Part shown: positions 54,430 through 64,000 of the stretch, piece after piece
Position numbering within the stretch: position 1 is the first letter of the stretch
Layout: each line of letters begins with the position of its first letter
Assembly: GCF_000152905.1 (NCBI RefSeq)
Contig: NZ_AAMY01000008.1
Coordinates: 1 to 64,000 of the forward strand
Origin: Nitrobacter sp. Nb-311A
Lineage (GTDB): Bacteria; Pseudomonadota; Alphaproteobacteria; Rhizobiales; Xanthobacteraceae
Length of the DNA stretch: 64,000 bases
Reading direction: 5' to 3'
Program-made: the position numbers and the translations under genes
The notes under the pieces: model-generated
Told to the model about the DNA's origin: nothing
Databases searched by the model: none
Seen by the model: the letters and a program-made list of their open reading frames with translations, nothing else

Positions 54430-55149
54430 ATGACCCGCAATCCGTTCAAACGTAAGGTCTTCGTCGCGGCTTTTGTCGCGGGCGCAGCAGCGTTGTCGTG
54501 GCTCCTCCCCGGAGCATCCCGCGCCGAAGACGCTGTGATTATTCCGCCGTCGGCTCTGGATGTGAGAGCTGCCAACGGCATCCAGACCGCGGTCATCGCC
54601 GGCGGCTGTTTCTGGGGCGTCCAGGGCGTATTTCAGCACACCGCCGGGGTGGTCAACGCGGTCTCGGGTTACGCCGGCGGCGCGAAGAAAACCGCCAAAT
54701 ATGAATTGGTGAGCACCGGCACCACGGGACACGCGGAGTCGGTTGAAGTCAGGTTCGATCCAAAGCGGATCAGCTATGGAAAAATCCTGCAGATATTCTT
54801 CTCGGTAGCGCATGATCCGACCCAGCTCAACCGCCAGGGGCCAGACACCGGCACGCAATATCGCTCCGGAATTTTCGCGCTCAACGACGAGCAGAAGAAA
54901 GTCGCCGATGCCTATATCGCTCAACTCAACGCCGCCAGGGTCTACAATAAGCCGATCGTGACCAAGGTCGAAACGCTGCAGGGATTCTTTCCAGCCGAGG
55001 CCTATCATCAGGATTACCTGACGCTGCATCCTGACGAACCTTACATCGCAAACTATGACCGTCCGAAGATCCGGAATTTGCAAAGGGTTTTCGTGCCAAA
55101 CTATATCGAGAAGCCGACGCTGGTCGGCAGAGCCAGGGCCACGAACTGA
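54430..55149 (+). CDS. msrA: Peptide methionine sulfoxide reductase MsrA, exported
   Basis: The protein has 239 residues. Residues 1-32 form a signal peptide or anchor ([20 protein letters not shown]), so it acts outside the cytoplasm. The catalytic Cys60 is in [34 protein letters not shown] and the QYRSGIF segment complete the family set. It reduces the S-form of methionine sulfoxide. It is followed by msrB after 17 bp. The ATG at 54430 is chosen for the signal peptide; 54406 is an alternative. Confidence 0.94.
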   Translation: MTRNPFKRKVFVAAFVAGAAALSWLLPGASRAEDAVIIPPSALDVRAANGIQTAVIAGGCFWGVQGVFQHTAGVVNAVSGYAGGAKKTAKYELVSTGTTGHAESVEVRFDPKRISYGKILQIFFSVAHDPTQLNRQGPDTGTQYRSGIFALNDEQKKVADAYIAQLNAARVYNKPIVTKVETLQGFFPAEAYHQDYLTLHPDEPYIANYDRPKIRNLQRVFVPNYIEKPTLVGRARATN

Positions 55150-55166
55150 AGAATAGAGGAGAAGTC

Positions 55167-55580
55167 ATGGCAGACAGCAAGACTGTGCCAGCCAAGATCA
55201 CGAAGAGCGACAGTGAATGGCGCGAGGTGCTGACGCCGATGCAATATGCGGTCCTGCGCGAGAAGGCGACCGAACGGCCGTTCTCCGGCGAATACGAACA
55301 CGAGCGCCGCGCAGGTACCTATGTCTGCGCCGGCTGCGGACAGACGCTATTCGAATCCGACGCCAAGTTCGATTCGGGGTGTGGCTGGCCCAGCTTCACC
55401 GCGCCCGCGGTCGACAGCCACATCGATGAGGAACACGACACCAGCCACGGCATGAGCCGTACCGAGGTGTTGTGCTCCAGGTGTAGCGGCCATCTCGGCC
55501 ATGTTTTCAATGACGGCCCAGGGCCCACCGGTTTGCGTTACTGCATCAATTCGGCGGCCCTTAAACTCGAACCCAAATAA
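55167..55580 (+). CDS. msrB: Peptide methionine sulfoxide reductase MsrB
   Basis: The protein has 137 residues and no signal peptide. Zinc is bound by Cys54/Cys57 (CAGC) and Cys103/Cys106 (CSRC). The GCGWPSF motif is at 71-77 and the catalytic Cys126 in RYCINSAAL. It reduces the R-form of methionine sulfoxide. AGAGGAGAAGTC lies before the ATG. It pairs with msrA but appears cytoplasmic while msrA appears exported, so they may not share a compartment. Confidence 0.95.
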   Translation: MADSKTVPAKITKSDSEWREVLTPMQYAVLREKATERPFSGEYEHERRAGTYVCAGCGQTLFESDAKFDSGCGWPSFTAPAVDSHIDEEHDTSHGMSRTEVLCSRCSGHLGHVFNDGPGPTGLRYCINSAALKLEPK

Positions 55581-55887
55581 CGATTTGGGGAGCTTGCCTC
55601 GAAATTCCACGCTTCCCGCGCCACGAGCCCCCGGGGATGGATATCGACCCGTGATGAAGGCGGGAACATCAGCTCGCCCCCGTGGCCATATTATTGATCA
55701 CCTAACCTTTATCGAGATACCGGGTCCGGACGCCGGATTCATGATTCCGGCCCGGGACGGTCGCAATTTCCGCATTTCACCCTATATAATTGGCGCATCA
55801 CGGACATGCTGCCTGTCGGGAGCCCATCGGGCCCTCGCTTGAGCATTGCTCGTTCTTAAGAAAGCAAAAATTGTAGAGGTTCCCGCC
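55581..55887. other. Intergenic stretch after msrB
   Basis: Short frames are present but none resembles a protein. AT-rich sequence around 55785-55885 is probably the promoter of the next small gene. Confidence 0.4.
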
Positions 55888-56175
55888 ATGGCCTTCAGCT
55901 TCAAGAAATCCGCCGAACTGTTCCCCGCCGCGGTTCGCAGGAAAAGGCGTGCCGGTTTTGCCTACCGCCGTTTCGATACCGCGGCTGACGCCGTACGCTT
56001 CGCAATCGAGGAATTGCCGGCCGACTCGCTGAATGGCGCGTATCTTCAGGTGGATGAAGCCCGTTTCGATCAGAACGGTATTCGCTCTCTCTATGAGAGC
56101 CGCGATTTTCCGCTGCCTCGCCGCAAACTCGACACCGCATCCGCGGAAACGGGAACCTCAAAGGACGCTGCGTGA
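55888..56175 (+). CDS. Conserved small hypothetical protein
   Basis: The protein has 95 residues from the ATG at 55888 (MAFSFKKSAELFPAAVRRKR), which has AGAGG seven bases upstream. The middle (FDTAADAVRFAIEELPADSL, GAYLQVDEARFDQNGIRSLY) looks like a compact alpha/beta domain found as small proteins in this bacterial family. The function is unknown. Confidence 0.7.
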   Translation: MAFSFKKSAELFPAAVRRKRRAGFAYRRFDTAADAVRFAIEELPADSLNGAYLQVDEARFDQNGIRSLYESRDFPLPRRKLDTASAETGTSKDAA

Positions 56176-56194
56176 TACGTCCGGCCCCGATTCA

Positions 56195-56345
56195 TCCGAT
56201 TCAGACGGAATTGAATCGGGCTCTCACCTCGACGTCCTGATTAAAGTGTTTTCCGGCGAAGTGGAGACCGGTTCGCCGCGAGGGATGCGACCAGACAATA
56301 ACTGTCAGAGCATGGTCTGATTCAATTTGATCGGATCACGCTCTA
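56195..56345. repeat. Intergenic repeat-like region
   Basis: This gap holds GATTCA...TGAATC inverted segments (GATTCAGACGGAATTGAATC) and a CTGATTCAATTTGATCGGATC segment ending in GCTCTAAC. The sequence style matches dispersed intergenic repeats in these genomes. I have only one copy in the window, so this is a weak call. Confidence 0.4.
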
Positions 56346-56879
56346 ACGCGGATGCCGGTCGAGCCAGCGCTTGAGCATCCGCACGTTGCGCATGTTGGCG
56401 CGAAACATCACGTCGAAGGCATCGCCTGCAACGGGCACCAATCCGACCACCCCGTCAACTGCGACATTGCTCAGCATCCGTGCGGTGATGTGCCAGGGCG
56501 CACCAAGCGCCCGCGCTTCGCGCACCAGCCATAGCGAGAACGCGGTGGTTATGATGTCACCGATCACCGGTACCAACCCGATCAGGCCATCGATGCCATA
56601 ACGGATGTTCGTTCCCGGCACGACAAAGGCAACGTCAAGCAGCTTCGCAATCGCGTCCAGTCGCGCCAGCCGTTGCTCGCGGGTGAGCGGCTGGAACGCG
56701 GCAGTGAACTCAAAGCCGGATGCCCCCGCGCTTTGCCTGAAGGCCCCGAACGCACCAGCCTCGAAACCACCGCCAGGCGGGTCCATGTGAATCTCACGGC
56801 CGTCCTGATCGATAATCTTGGCGCGCGCCGATGCCCGGGATCGGAAGGCATCACGCTCAAACAGATTGTCGTTCGACAT
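56343..56879 (-). CDS. DUF4112 membrane protein
   Basis: The protein has 178 residues from the ATG at 56879 (MSNDNLFERDAFRSRA). The C-terminal 110 residues match DUF4112: RLARLDAIAKLLDVAFVVPG, YGIDGLIGLVPVIGDIITTA with the GLVPVIGD motif, and a repeat VDGVVGLVPVAGDAFDVMF. The two hydrophobic hairpins suggest membrane association. An upstream ATG at 56924 is possible. The function is unknown. Confidence 0.85.
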   Translation of the reverse strand: MSNDNLFERDAFRSRASARAKIIDQDGREIHMDPPGGGFEAGAFGAFRQSAGASGFEFTAAFQPLTREQRLARLDAIAKLLDVAFVVPGTNIRYGIDGLIGLVPVIGDIITTAFSLWLVREARALGAPWHITARMLSNVAVDGVVGLVPVAGDAFDVMFRANMRNVRMLKRWLDRHPR

Positions 56880-57170
56880 GGATCTCATGGCCTTCCACAT
56901 GGGCTCTCCCGGCGGCTTTCGCAAGCTGCCTCACGTAGCCGCGCAGGATCGTGATGATCGCGCCATCATGGCTCACATTGCAATATCGTCATCAGTCGCT
57001 TCCCATCTACACAGGCGCTGCGGGAGAAACATATTCGCCCTGCAATTTCCCTATCCGAGACTCAACTCCGCCCCATTGCGTCGCCACTTTCTCCGCTCAA
57101 GAATCCGGCATGATCGCATCAGAATTCGCCTCACTGCGTTTCGCGATGATGTCGATGAGGAGGGCATTGC

Positions 57171-57386
57171 ATGAGTCAGGTTCCGTCGCAGAAGTTTGGT
57201 GCCGAATATGTTGCGCACTTGCGCAATTTGCTCGACATCGCAGCCGAGCAGATCGGGCCTGAACATCGCACCTCGGCGCCCCAAGCAGAGATAGCCGAGA
57301 CCCGCCTTCGCGATACGGAGAATGTTATCGAGGCGCACCAACTCACGAACGCAGCCTTGCCCGCAGGTGAGGACCGCACTGCATAA
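57171..57386 (+). CDS. Small hypothetical protein
   Basis: The protein has 71 residues (MSQVPSQKFGAEYVAHLRNL ... ALPAGEDRTA). It is helical with no known domain. The strong Shine-Dalgarno sequence GAGGAGGG just before the ATG supports translation. It stands alone. Confidence 0.55.
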   Translation: MSQVPSQKFGAEYVAHLRNLLDIAAEQIGPEHRTSAPQAEIAETRLRDTENVIEAHQLTNAALPAGEDRTA

Positions 57387-57532
57387 TATCAGCTGCCCAT
57401 GCAGAGCGGCGCGGAGTATTCCCTGCGTCCGTCAACCCGGTTAGGTGCCGACCTCTCCCGGAAGAAGCATGTCCCGATGAACGGCGATTGATCCCAACAA
57501 ACGCGCTTCACAATACAGCAACAGCCGGAGCG

Positions 57533-59065
57533 CTACTCGCCCCACGCCGTGAAGGCTTCGTTGAATGCGCGCTCGCCGGGCGCCCCCTTCTCGATGGCGA
57601 TGATCGCACGACGTTGATTTGTATAGACCAGCGGCACGTCAAACCATGAGCGCTCTTTCAAGAGCTGGAGGTTGCGCACGCGATCGGACTCGACGTTCGA
57701 TAGCCCAACCAGGAAGAAGCCGTCGGTGACTTTGACGGCGAGTCCCGCCAGGGGCGTGCCGCGGGACTGTTCGTTCGACTTCATCAGGATGCCGGGTACG
57801 TTGGAAACTCCGCCGCCATCGAAATCCTGCGGCAATACGAAGGTCAGCTCTGCAGTATGACTGGCCGGCAGCGAGGTATCGGTGTTGCGGCGGAACGACA
57901 TCGTCATCTTGAACTTGCGTTCGGGAATGTCGATCTCGGCGCGCACGGCAATCTCCGGCTTGTTGCCAGCCGCGCCCTTCACTTCTTCGGTACGCCACAC
58001 CACCGAACCGACATATTGCTTACCCTTAGGGTCCGACGGATCCTCGTCATACAGCACGACGCGCTGCGCCACCGGCGCAATCGTTTCGGATGAGGCAGGC
58101 TGACCGACCCGGTCAGCGATCTTCGGCTTCAATCCCGGCGTTGCCGGCTTCGCAAGCTCGGCCGTTTTGTGTGAGGAGTCGAACAGCCCGCGCACGGTGG
58201 AGACCGCATTCGGACCCCAGACAATTCCAGCTCCGGCGAGGATCAATACGAGGCCGACCACGATCGCGCTCTTGAGCGGAAAGCCGCCGCCGAAGCTGAG
58301 CTTCGGCCTGTCGCGACCAGGCTGCGGCCACGAACGCGGCAGCGGCGGCGGTTGGTCGTCCACGTTCCCGCCGAAGGGCGGTTCATGAGGAGGGTACGCC
58401 CCCTCGAACCCGCCGCGATCCTCAAGGCTCGGCTCAAGCCGGTCGAATTCCGGTGACTGCGATCGCACATTGGCATAGGTACGCCGGGCCAAACGATTGG
58501 CCTGCGCCGCAGCGCGGCCGAGATCGTCAGCATCCGCAGTCACATCTCGAAAACCAGGAACCGGCGGCGGCGGGCGCTCGGGCTCGGAATTGCGGCGCAG
58601 ATGCTCCTGGCTTTGTCGCTCGCGGGCAGGCGGTTCATCCTGTAATGAAATTGGCGGCCCGGGGGGCCTCCAGGACGGAGGCGGGCTGGGAGCCGGGTCG
58701 CCTCGCAGATTGCGCGGTTGGGGCGTCGCGTTAGCGCGCGAGCGGATCGGCGGCTGGGTAGCCGTGTCCGGCGACTTCATCGCAGCGCGGGTCGCGGCAC
58801 GGAACGCATCGCCGGAGCGCGAACCGCCGCTACGCGAAGCCTCGCGGGCGCGCTGGGCGGCCTCGGACTCGACCTTGCGCACAGCCTCTTCCAGCGCCAA
58901 CCGCTCGCGGGTGATCTCGGATTCGCTTAAAGGCGGCTCGACACCGCGAAGCTGAGCGATCAACGCCGTCCTTGCCCGCTCATAGAGCGCGCGCCGTTGC
59001 TCGCCGGGCGCGTTGACGTCCAGTCCTGAGATGGCGCGTGCGATCAGCGGGTAATAATCAGCCAT
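57533..59065 (-). CDS. Conserved membrane-anchored hypothetical protein
   Basis: The protein has 510 residues. The N-terminal domain (about 1-75, MADYYPLIARAISGLDVNAP and ALYERARTALIAQLRGVEPP) recurs in proteins of this bacterial family. A long Arg/Pro-rich disordered region (75-255) is followed by one membrane helix (about 263-285, SAIVVGLVLILAGAGIVWG). The rest (about 320-510) is a periplasmic-side domain with AQRVVLYDEDPSDPKGKQYV. Specific function unknown. It lies just upstream of purA's 3' end, in the same orientation. Confidence 0.75.
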   Translation of the reverse strand: MADYYPLIARAISGLDVNAPGEQRRALYERARTALIAQLRGVEPPLSESEITRERLALEEAVRKVESEAAQRAREASRSGGSRSGDAFRAATRAAMKSPDTATQPPIRSRANATPQPRNLRGDPAPSPPPSWRPPGPPISLQDEPPARERQSQEHLRRNSEPERPPPPVPGFRDVTADADDLGRAAAQANRLARRTYANVRSQSPEFDRLEPSLEDRGGFEGAYPPHEPPFGGNVDDQPPPLPRSWPQPGRDRPKLSFGGGFPLKSAIVVGLVLILAGAGIVWGPNAVSTVRGLFDSSHKTAELAKPATPGLKPKIADRVGQPASSETIAPVAQRVVLYDEDPSDPKGKQYVGSVVWRTEEVKGAAGNKPEIAVRAEIDIPERKFKMTMSFRRNTDTSLPASHTAELTFVLPQDFDGGGVSNVPGILMKSNEQSRGTPLAGLAVKVTDGFFLVGLSNVESDRVRNLQLLKERSWFDVPLVYTNQRRAIIAIEKGAPGERAFNEAFTAWGE

Positions 59066-59115
59066 GTCTCCTCAATGCACGACATTAACCTTGAACGCAT
59101 TCCGGTAACACCCCG

Positions 59116-60408
59116 TTAAGCCTCGAACGGGTTCTGAACCAAAATAGTGTCCTCGCGCTCGGGGCTGGTGGATAGCAGAGCGACTGGACACCCCACCAGT
59201 TCCTCGATCCGGCGAACGTATTTGATGGCCTGAGCTGGCAGGTCCGCCCATGAACGCGCGCTGGCCGTCGGCTCCTTCCAGCCCTCGATCGTTTCATAAA
59301 CTGGTTCGATGCGAGCCTGCGCCCCCTCTCCGGCCGGCAGATGGTCGATCTCCCTGCCGTCGAGACGATAGCCCGTGCAGACCTGGATCGTGTCAAAACC
59401 GTCGAGAATATCGAGTTTGGTCAGAGCGAGGCCATGTATGCCGCTGGTCCGCACTGTCTGCCGCACCAGCATGGCATCGAACCAGCCGCAGCGCCGCTTG
59501 CGCCCGGTGTTGACGCCGAATTCCTTGCCGCGCTGACCGATGAGTTCGCCGATCTCGTCCTCGAGTTCGGTCGGAAACGGCCCCTGGCCGACCCGTGTGG
59601 TGTAGGCCTTGCAGATACCGAGTACGTAGCCGAGCGCGCTCGGCCCCATGCCGGTACCGGTGGCCGCCTGAGCTGCAACGGTGTTGGAGGAGGTGACGTA
59701 AGGGTAGGTGCCGTGATCGACGTCCAGCAACGCGCCTTGCGCGCCTTCAAACAGGATGCGCTTGCCTTCGCGGCGCTTGTGATCGAGCAGATTCCACACG
59801 CTGTCAGCATAGGGCAGCACCCGCGGCGCAATTGCGGCGAGTTCCTTCAACAGCGCGCCGCTATCCACTTCCGCGATGCCGTGACCGCGACGCAGCGCGT
59901 TGTGATGGGTAAGCAGCCGCTCGATCTTGTGCGGCAGGGTCTGCGGGTCGGCGAGGTCCATCAGGCGGATGGCGCGACGGCCGACCTTGTCCTCGTAGGC
60001 CGGACCGATGCCGCGTTGGGTGGTGCCGATCGCGGTCGCCGCGCTCGCATTCTCGCGCAGGCTGTCCAGTTCGCGGTGCAACGGCAGGATCAGCGTGACG
60101 TTCTCGGCAACACGCAGGTTGTCGGGGCCGATCTTGACGCCCTGCCCTTTCAGCTTCTCGACTTCATTGACGAAGGCTTGCGGATCGAACACGACACCAT
60201 TGCCAATGATTGACAGCTTCGACGAGCGGACGACCCCCGAGGGCAACAATGCCAGCTTGTAGGTATGACCATCGATGACGAGCGTATGACCCGCATTATG
60301 GCCGCCCTGGAAGCGAACGACGATATCCGCCTGCTCCGACAACCAGTCGACGATCTTGCCCTTTCCCTCGTCACCCCATTGGGCGCCGACGACGACAACG
60401 TTGGTCAT
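59116..60408 (-). CDS. purA: Adenylosuccinate synthetase
   Basis: The protein has 430 residues, the normal length. The N-terminal P-loop is [18 protein letters not shown] (GDEGKGK at about 12-18), with GGHNAGHT next. IMP and active-site segments include [14 protein letters not shown] and [20 protein letters not shown]. It joins aspartate to IMP with GTP in AMP synthesis. The ATG at 60408 is the conserved start; the frame runs upstream to 60489 without homology. Confidence 0.97.
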   Translation of the reverse strand: MTNVVVVGAQWGDEGKGKIVDWLSEQADIVVRFQGGHNAGHTLVIDGHTYKLALLPSGVVRSSKLSIIGNGVVFDPQAFVNEVEKLKGQGVKIGPDNLRVAENVTLILPLHRELDSLRENASAATAIGTTQRGIGPAYEDKVGRRAIRLMDLADPQTLPHKIERLLTHHNALRRGHGIAEVDSGALLKELAAIAPRVLPYADSVWNLLDHKRREGKRILFEGAQGALLDVDHGTYPYVTSSNTVAAQAATGTGMGPSALGYVLGICKAYTTRVGQGPFPTELEDEIGELIGQRGKEFGVNTGRKRRCGWFDAMLVRQTVRTSGIHGLALTKLDILDGFDTIQVCTGYRLDGREIDHLPAGEGAQARIEPVYETIEGWKEPTASARSWADLPAQAIKYVRRIEELVGCPVALLSTSPEREDTILVQNPFEA

Positions 60409-60827
60409 TTCCGCGGAAGTTCCTTGCAAAGTGGGCGCGTCTATACAGCGCCTTCGGTAACGAACCTCGAATTCGAAGGGCCCCGGCAACTCGTGATTGT
60501 AGCAGTGGTGTGGCTCGGAAGCTCGCTTGAGAAAAACCGCCGCGAGAATGAAGCGATCTTCCGGACCACCCCGCTAGCCGAAACACGACAGACGCAAATA
60601 CAAGATCGCCAGCATGCGAGGCGTCACATCGGATAAAGGATGCGTGCGGTTGACGCAAGCCGGAAGGGCCGCGAACTGCCCCCGTTCCAAACCGTTGATT
60701 CATCCGGGCAATCCAAAACATGGTGCCCAACCGCTTGCATGCGGTCCCGTGCCCGCCACAGTTTTCGAGCACATTAGATAATCAATGTTCGGAGCACCGC
60801 TCGACGGCCAGGCGAACAGGAGGAGTG
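60409..60827. other. Divergent intergenic region between purA and the S10 peptidase
   Basis: Promoters for both genes must lie here. Short frames occur but none is credible and I see no RNA gene. Confidence 0.4.
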
Positions 60828-62381
60828 ATGCGCTGTCTGATGATCCGCGAGTTATGCGCCGGAGCGATACTGCTGGCGATACTGGCCCCGACTGCCGCTT
60901 ACGCGCGCGAGGAAGCGCCCGGTACGCCATCGCACCACGCCAAAACCATGCCCGCCGGCCCTCGAAAAGAGGGCGGCGAGCCTGCCCTGGTCCCCGACAA
61001 TCGCCGGCTGCCGCCGGATTCGACCACCAAACATAAGCTCGTCCTCCCGGACCGCACGCTGGCCTTCACCGCAACAGCGGGGACGATTCATATTTTTGAC
61101 GACAAAGGCGAGCCGCAAGCCGATATCGTCACCACGGCCTATGAACTCGACGGCGCCGATCCCCGCAGCCGCCCCGTGACCTTCGTTTTCAATGGCGGTC
61201 CCGGCGCCTCTTCGGCGTGGTTGCAATTCGGCAGCAACGGCCCCTGGCGCATCGCGATGGACCGCGCGATCTCCCATCCCTCCCTTCCAATATCGCTGGA
61301 GCCGAACGCGGAAACCTGGCTCGACTTCACCGATCTGGTTTTCATCGATCCGCTGGGCACCGGCTACAGCCGCATGGTGGCGCGCGGCGAAGAGGCGCGG
61401 AAACGCTTCTTCACCGTCGATGGCGATGTGGCCTCGATCGCGCTGGTGATTCGCCGCTGGCTGGAAAAGGCGGACAGGATGCAGTCGCCGAAATTCATCA
61501 CCGGCGAAAGCTATGGCGGCATTCGCGGACCGAAGATCGCTCGCAATCTGCAGACCCGGCAGGGCGTCGCCGTCAACGGGCTGGTCCTGATCTCGCCAGC
61601 GCTCGACTTCGGCGACGTCCTGGGCATGGGCTTGACCCGGTTCGTGGCAAGCCTGCCGAGCATGGCGGCGGTTGCGCGGGAAAAGGAAAAGGGCGGAACG
61701 CTGACCCGCGCGGACATGGCCGACGTCGAAGTCTATGCGCGGGACGATTTCCTGACCGATCTCGTCAAGGGACAGGCCGATGCGGAAGCGACGCGACGGC
61801 TTGCCGACTGTTTCGCGGAGCTGACGGGAATCGATCAGGCGGAGAGCCGTCGCCTCGCCGGACGATTCGACGTCAGCGAATTCCGCCGCGCCTTCGACCG
61901 TAGCCGCGGCAAGGTGACCGGACGCTATGATGCGTCGGTGCTCGGATTCGACCCCTACCCGGACTCAAGCGCCAGCGACTTCAACGACCCCTCGGAGGAG
62001 CCGCTGCTGTCCGCGCTGACATCGGCGGCATTCGAACTCTATGCACACAAGCTGAACTGGCGGCCGACTGGCTCCTATGAGCTGCTCAGCCGCAACGTCA
62101 ACCACCAATGGGATTTCGGTAAGAGCCGGTCGTCTGTCGAGTCGATGACTAACATCCGCGAACTGCTCGCTGCGCAACCGGAATTCAAGCTGCTCGTCGC
62201 GCATGGGTTATTTGATCTGGCGACACCTTATTTCGCCTCACGGATACGTCTCGATCAATTGCCGGCCTTCGGCTCGCGCGATCGCGTCAAGCTTGTGGTC
62301 TATCCCGGCGGCCACATGTTCTATTCACACGACGGCTCACGCCGGGCGCTGCGCGACCAGGTTCGCGCGCTGATGAAATGA
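60828..62381 (+). CDS. S10 family serine carboxypeptidase-like protein
   Basis: The protein has 517 residues with a signal peptide (MIRELCAGAILLAILAPTAA). The family pattern is NGGPGASSAWLQFG, then FIDPLGTGYSR, the nucleophile in ITGESYGGIRGP, and the C-terminal HGLFDLATPYFA and YPGGHMFYSH with the expected Asp and His. Bacterial S10 peptidases are exported carboxypeptidases. AGGAGGAG precedes the ATG at 60828. Confidence 0.92.
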   Translation: MRCLMIRELCAGAILLAILAPTAAYAREEAPGTPSHHAKTMPAGPRKEGGEPALVPDNRRLPPDSTTKHKLVLPDRTLAFTATAGTIHIFDDKGEPQADIVTTAYELDGADPRSRPVTFVFNGGPGASSAWLQFGSNGPWRIAMDRAISHPSLPISLEPNAETWLDFTDLVFIDPLGTGYSRMVARGEEARKRFFTVDGDVASIALVIRRWLEKADRMQSPKFITGESYGGIRGPKIARNLQTRQGVAVNGLVLISPALDFGDVLGMGLTRFVASLPSMAAVAREKEKGGTLTRADMADVEVYARDDFLTDLVKGQADAEATRRLADCFAELTGIDQAESRRLAGRFDVSEFRRAFDRSRGKVTGRYDASVLGFDPYPDSSASDFNDPSEEPLLSALTSAAFELYAHKLNWRPTGSYELLSRNVNHQWDFGKSRSSVESMTNIRELLAAQPEFKLLVAHGLFDLATPYFASRIRLDQLPAFGSRDRVKLVVYPGGHMFYSHDGSRRALRDQVRALMK

Positions 62382-62394
62382 TGCAGCACCAGGT

Positions 62395-62525
62395 CGATTC
62401 ATGGTGCTCTCAGGCGAATCATGTCCTCGGGACCTGACCGGAGGATGTTTTCATATTCGCCTGAAAACAAGGCATCAAAATCAGAGTCCGAGGCCCGCTT
62501 CTGATGTCATCGGAAGCGGGAGGGT
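62395..62525. repeat. REP-like repeat, copy 3
   Basis: The unit has CCCGCTTCTGATG/CATCGGAAGCGGG (62500-62522) and, on the minus strand, TCTGATTTTGATGCC and GGACATGATTCGCC stretches like those of copies 1 and 2. It fills the space between the peptidase and serA stop codons. Confidence 0.65.
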
Positions 62526-62530
62526 AGAGG

Positions 62531-64000
62531 TCAAAACGTCAGCGCCTTGGCCTGCTTGACCTGCGGCAGCGCCTGCACCTTGGCGAGAACATTTTCAGGC
62601 ACGCTGCCGTCGACCTCGACCAGCGCAATGGCGTCGCCGCCCTGGCTGTGACGGCCGAGATTGAATGTCGCGATGTTGAGGCCGGCATCACCCAGCAGGC
62701 TCGCGAACCTGCCGATGAAACCGGGCTTGTCCTCGTTGGTGACGTAGATCATCGACTTGCCGAACTCGGCATCGACGCGGATGCCCTTGATGTCGACAAG
62801 GCGCGGATGACCATCGGCGTATACCGTTCCCGATACCGAGCGCTCCTGCCGTTCTGTAAAGACGGTGACCGTGATCAGGCTTTCGTAGTCGCTCTGCGCG
62901 GCGCGTACGACCTCGTCCACCACCATGCCGCGCTCTTTGGCGACGACCGGAGCGGAAACGACGTTGACATCACCCAGCATCGGTCGCAGCAGGCCCGACA
63001 ACGCCGCCGACGTCAGCGCCTTGATCTTCATTTCGGCGACCTGACCCTCGTAGGTGATGGTCACCTTGGATATTCCGGTCTCGGTGAGCTGGCCTGCGAA
63101 CGAGCCGAGTTTTTCCGCAAGCGACACGAACGGCTTCAACTTCGGCGCTTCTTCCGCCGTGATCGAGGGGAAGTTGATGGCATTTGTAATGGCACCGTTG
63201 AGCAGATAGTCCGACATCTGCTCTGCGACCTGAAGCGCGACATTCTCCTGCGCTTCCGTGGTGGAAGCGCCGAGATGCGGCGTGCAGATCACACCGGGAT
63301 GGCCGAACAGCACGTTCTTGGTCGCCGGCTCCTCAACGAATACATCGAACGCCGCGCCTGCCACTTGCTTGGCGTTGAGCGCATCGACCAGCGCCTGCTC
63401 ATCAACCAAGCCGCCGCGCGCGCAGTTGATGATGCGCACGCCTTTCTTCATCTTGGCGATAGCAGCGGCGTCGATGATGTTGCGGGTCTTGTCTGTGAGC
63501 GGCGTGTGCAGCGTGATGAAGTCGGCGCGCTTGAACAGATCATCAAGCTCGACCTTCTCCACACCGATATCCTTGGCCCGCTCCGGCGACAGGAACGGGT
63601 CGAACGCTATCACCTTCATCTTCAGACCAAGCGCGCGGTCCGCGACGATTGAGCCGATGTTGCCGCATCCGATCACGCCGAGCGTCTTGCCGGTGATCTC
63701 GACGCCCATGAAGCGGTTCTTCTCCCACTTGCCGGCCTGGGTCGAAGCATCGGCGGCAGGGATCTCACGCGCCAGCGCCAGCATCAGGGTGATCGCGTGC
63801 TCGGCGGTCGTGATCGAATTACCGAAGGGTGTGTTCATCACGATGACGCCCTTGGCCGTGGCTGCCGGAATCTCGACGTTGTCGACGCCTATGCCGGCAC
63901 GGCCGATCACCTTCAGCCTCTTGGCATTAGCGAGAATTTTCGCGGTCGCCTTGGTGGCCGAGCGGATGGCGAGGCCGTCATAGTTGCCGATGATCTCGGC
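62531..64000 (-). CDS. serA: D-3-phosphoglycerate dehydrogenase (5' end outside the window)
   Basis: The frame is open to the right edge and the extra residues (AEIIGNYDGLAIRSATKATA) are those of SerA, so the true start is beyond 64000. Visible parts are the NAD-binding motif GVIGCGNIGSIVADRALGL, the catalytic Arg in NCARGGLVDEQALV, the Glu/His region GVICTPHLGASTTEAQENVA, the intervening domain, and the C-terminal ACT domain (ending QALPQVKQAKALTF). It carries out the first step of serine synthesis. This is the long form with an ACT domain, suggesting serine feedback. Confidence 0.96.
   Translation of the reverse strand, partial: AEIIGNYDGLAIRSATKATAKILANAKRLKVIGRAGIGVDNVEIPAATAKGVIVMNTPFGNSITTAEHAITLMLALAREIPAADASTQAGKWEKNRFMGVEITGKTLGVIGCGNIGSIVADRALGLKMKVIAFDPFLSPERAKDIGVEKVELDDLFKRADFITLHTPLTDKTRNIIDAAAIAKMKKGVRIINCARGGLVDEQALVDALNAKQVAGAAFDVFVEEPATKNVLFGHPGVICTPHLGASTTEAQENVALQVAEQMSDYLLNGAITNAINFPSITAEEAPKLKPFVSLAEKLGSFAGQLTETGISKVTITYEGQVAEMKIKALTSAALSGLLRPMLGDVNVVSAPVVAKERGMVVDEVVRAAQSDYESLITVTVFTERQERSVSGTVYADGHPRLVDIKGIRVDAEFGKSMIYVTNEDKPGFIGRFASLLGDAGLNIATFNLGRHSQGGDAIALVEVDGSVPENVLAKVQALPQVKQAKALTF

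Noticed and set aside
59341-60213. 290-codon plus-strand frame within purA
   Set aside because: Antisense shadow of purA.

Overview
The window is a stretch of a GC-rich alphaproteobacterial chromosome, most likely from the Nitrobacteraceae/Bradyrhizobiaceae (Nitrobacter, Bradyrhizobium or Rhodopseudomonas type). The housekeeping genes point there (cpdR, N-formylglutamate amidohydrolase, hisN, gltBD, galU, purA, serA). So do an MmgR/suhB-type small RNA, a ROSE-like leader on an hsp20 gene, the DUF3489-DUF2924-serine recombinase cassette, and dispersed intergenic repeats of the kind common in these genomes. The genus is an inference; there is no rRNA or other marker gene in the window.

Layout. 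1-2500: two IS21-family elements, one nested in the other, sitting in a decayed flagellin gene. 2730-11087: a copper-handling cluster with CopA P-type ATPase, CsoR repressor, a Met/His/Cys-rich secreted protein, a YtkA-like periplasmic protein and CusB/CusA efflux components. The CopA/CsoR pair diverges from one short promoter region that holds a CsoR-like operator, and csoR looks leaderless. 11100-14200: a decaying patch with a cold-shock protein, a DUF488 protein, small secreted proteins and frameshifted DUF3597 and ribbon-helix-helix remnants. 14305-16287: a large GHKL ATPase with a C-terminal PD-(D/E)XK-like nuclease signature, a defence-gene candidate, next to the severed 3' half of a tRNA-Arg gene. 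16943-18771: a DUF3489-DUF2924-serine recombinase cassette whose recombinase is cut short.

18889-37114: a compact, rearranged prophage or phage-derived element, ending in a tyrosine integrase beside an intact tRNA-Val(GAC). It has a lambda-type portal, a fused prohead protease/major capsid protein, a DUF2190 protein, tail chaperone genes joined by a textbook -1 slippery site, a short tape measure, a GPZ-like tail protein, GpA-type terminase and zinc-ribbon proteins. Its control region has two divergent Arc-like genes around three copies of a 17-bp palindrome. In reverse orientation lies a two-gene cargo: a STAS-GHKL protein plus a STAS-like DUF4325 protein, resembling a partner-switching module. 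I see no lysis, tail-tube, baseplate or fibre genes, and the terminase lies downstream of the tail genes, so it is probably defective or satellite-like.

37139-64000: ordinary chromosome, with tRNA-Val, cpdR, N-formylglutamate amidohydrolase, an MmgR-like sRNA, hisN, a lysophospholipase-like hydrolase, hsp20, gltB-gltD, a DUF459 protein, a lytic transglycosylase, galU, msrA-msrB, DUF4112, purA, an S10 peptidase and the 3' part of serA. The candidates most worth follow-up are the GHKL-nuclease gene, the STAS/GHKL cargo pair in the prophage, and the palindrome cluster upstream of the phage portal operon.
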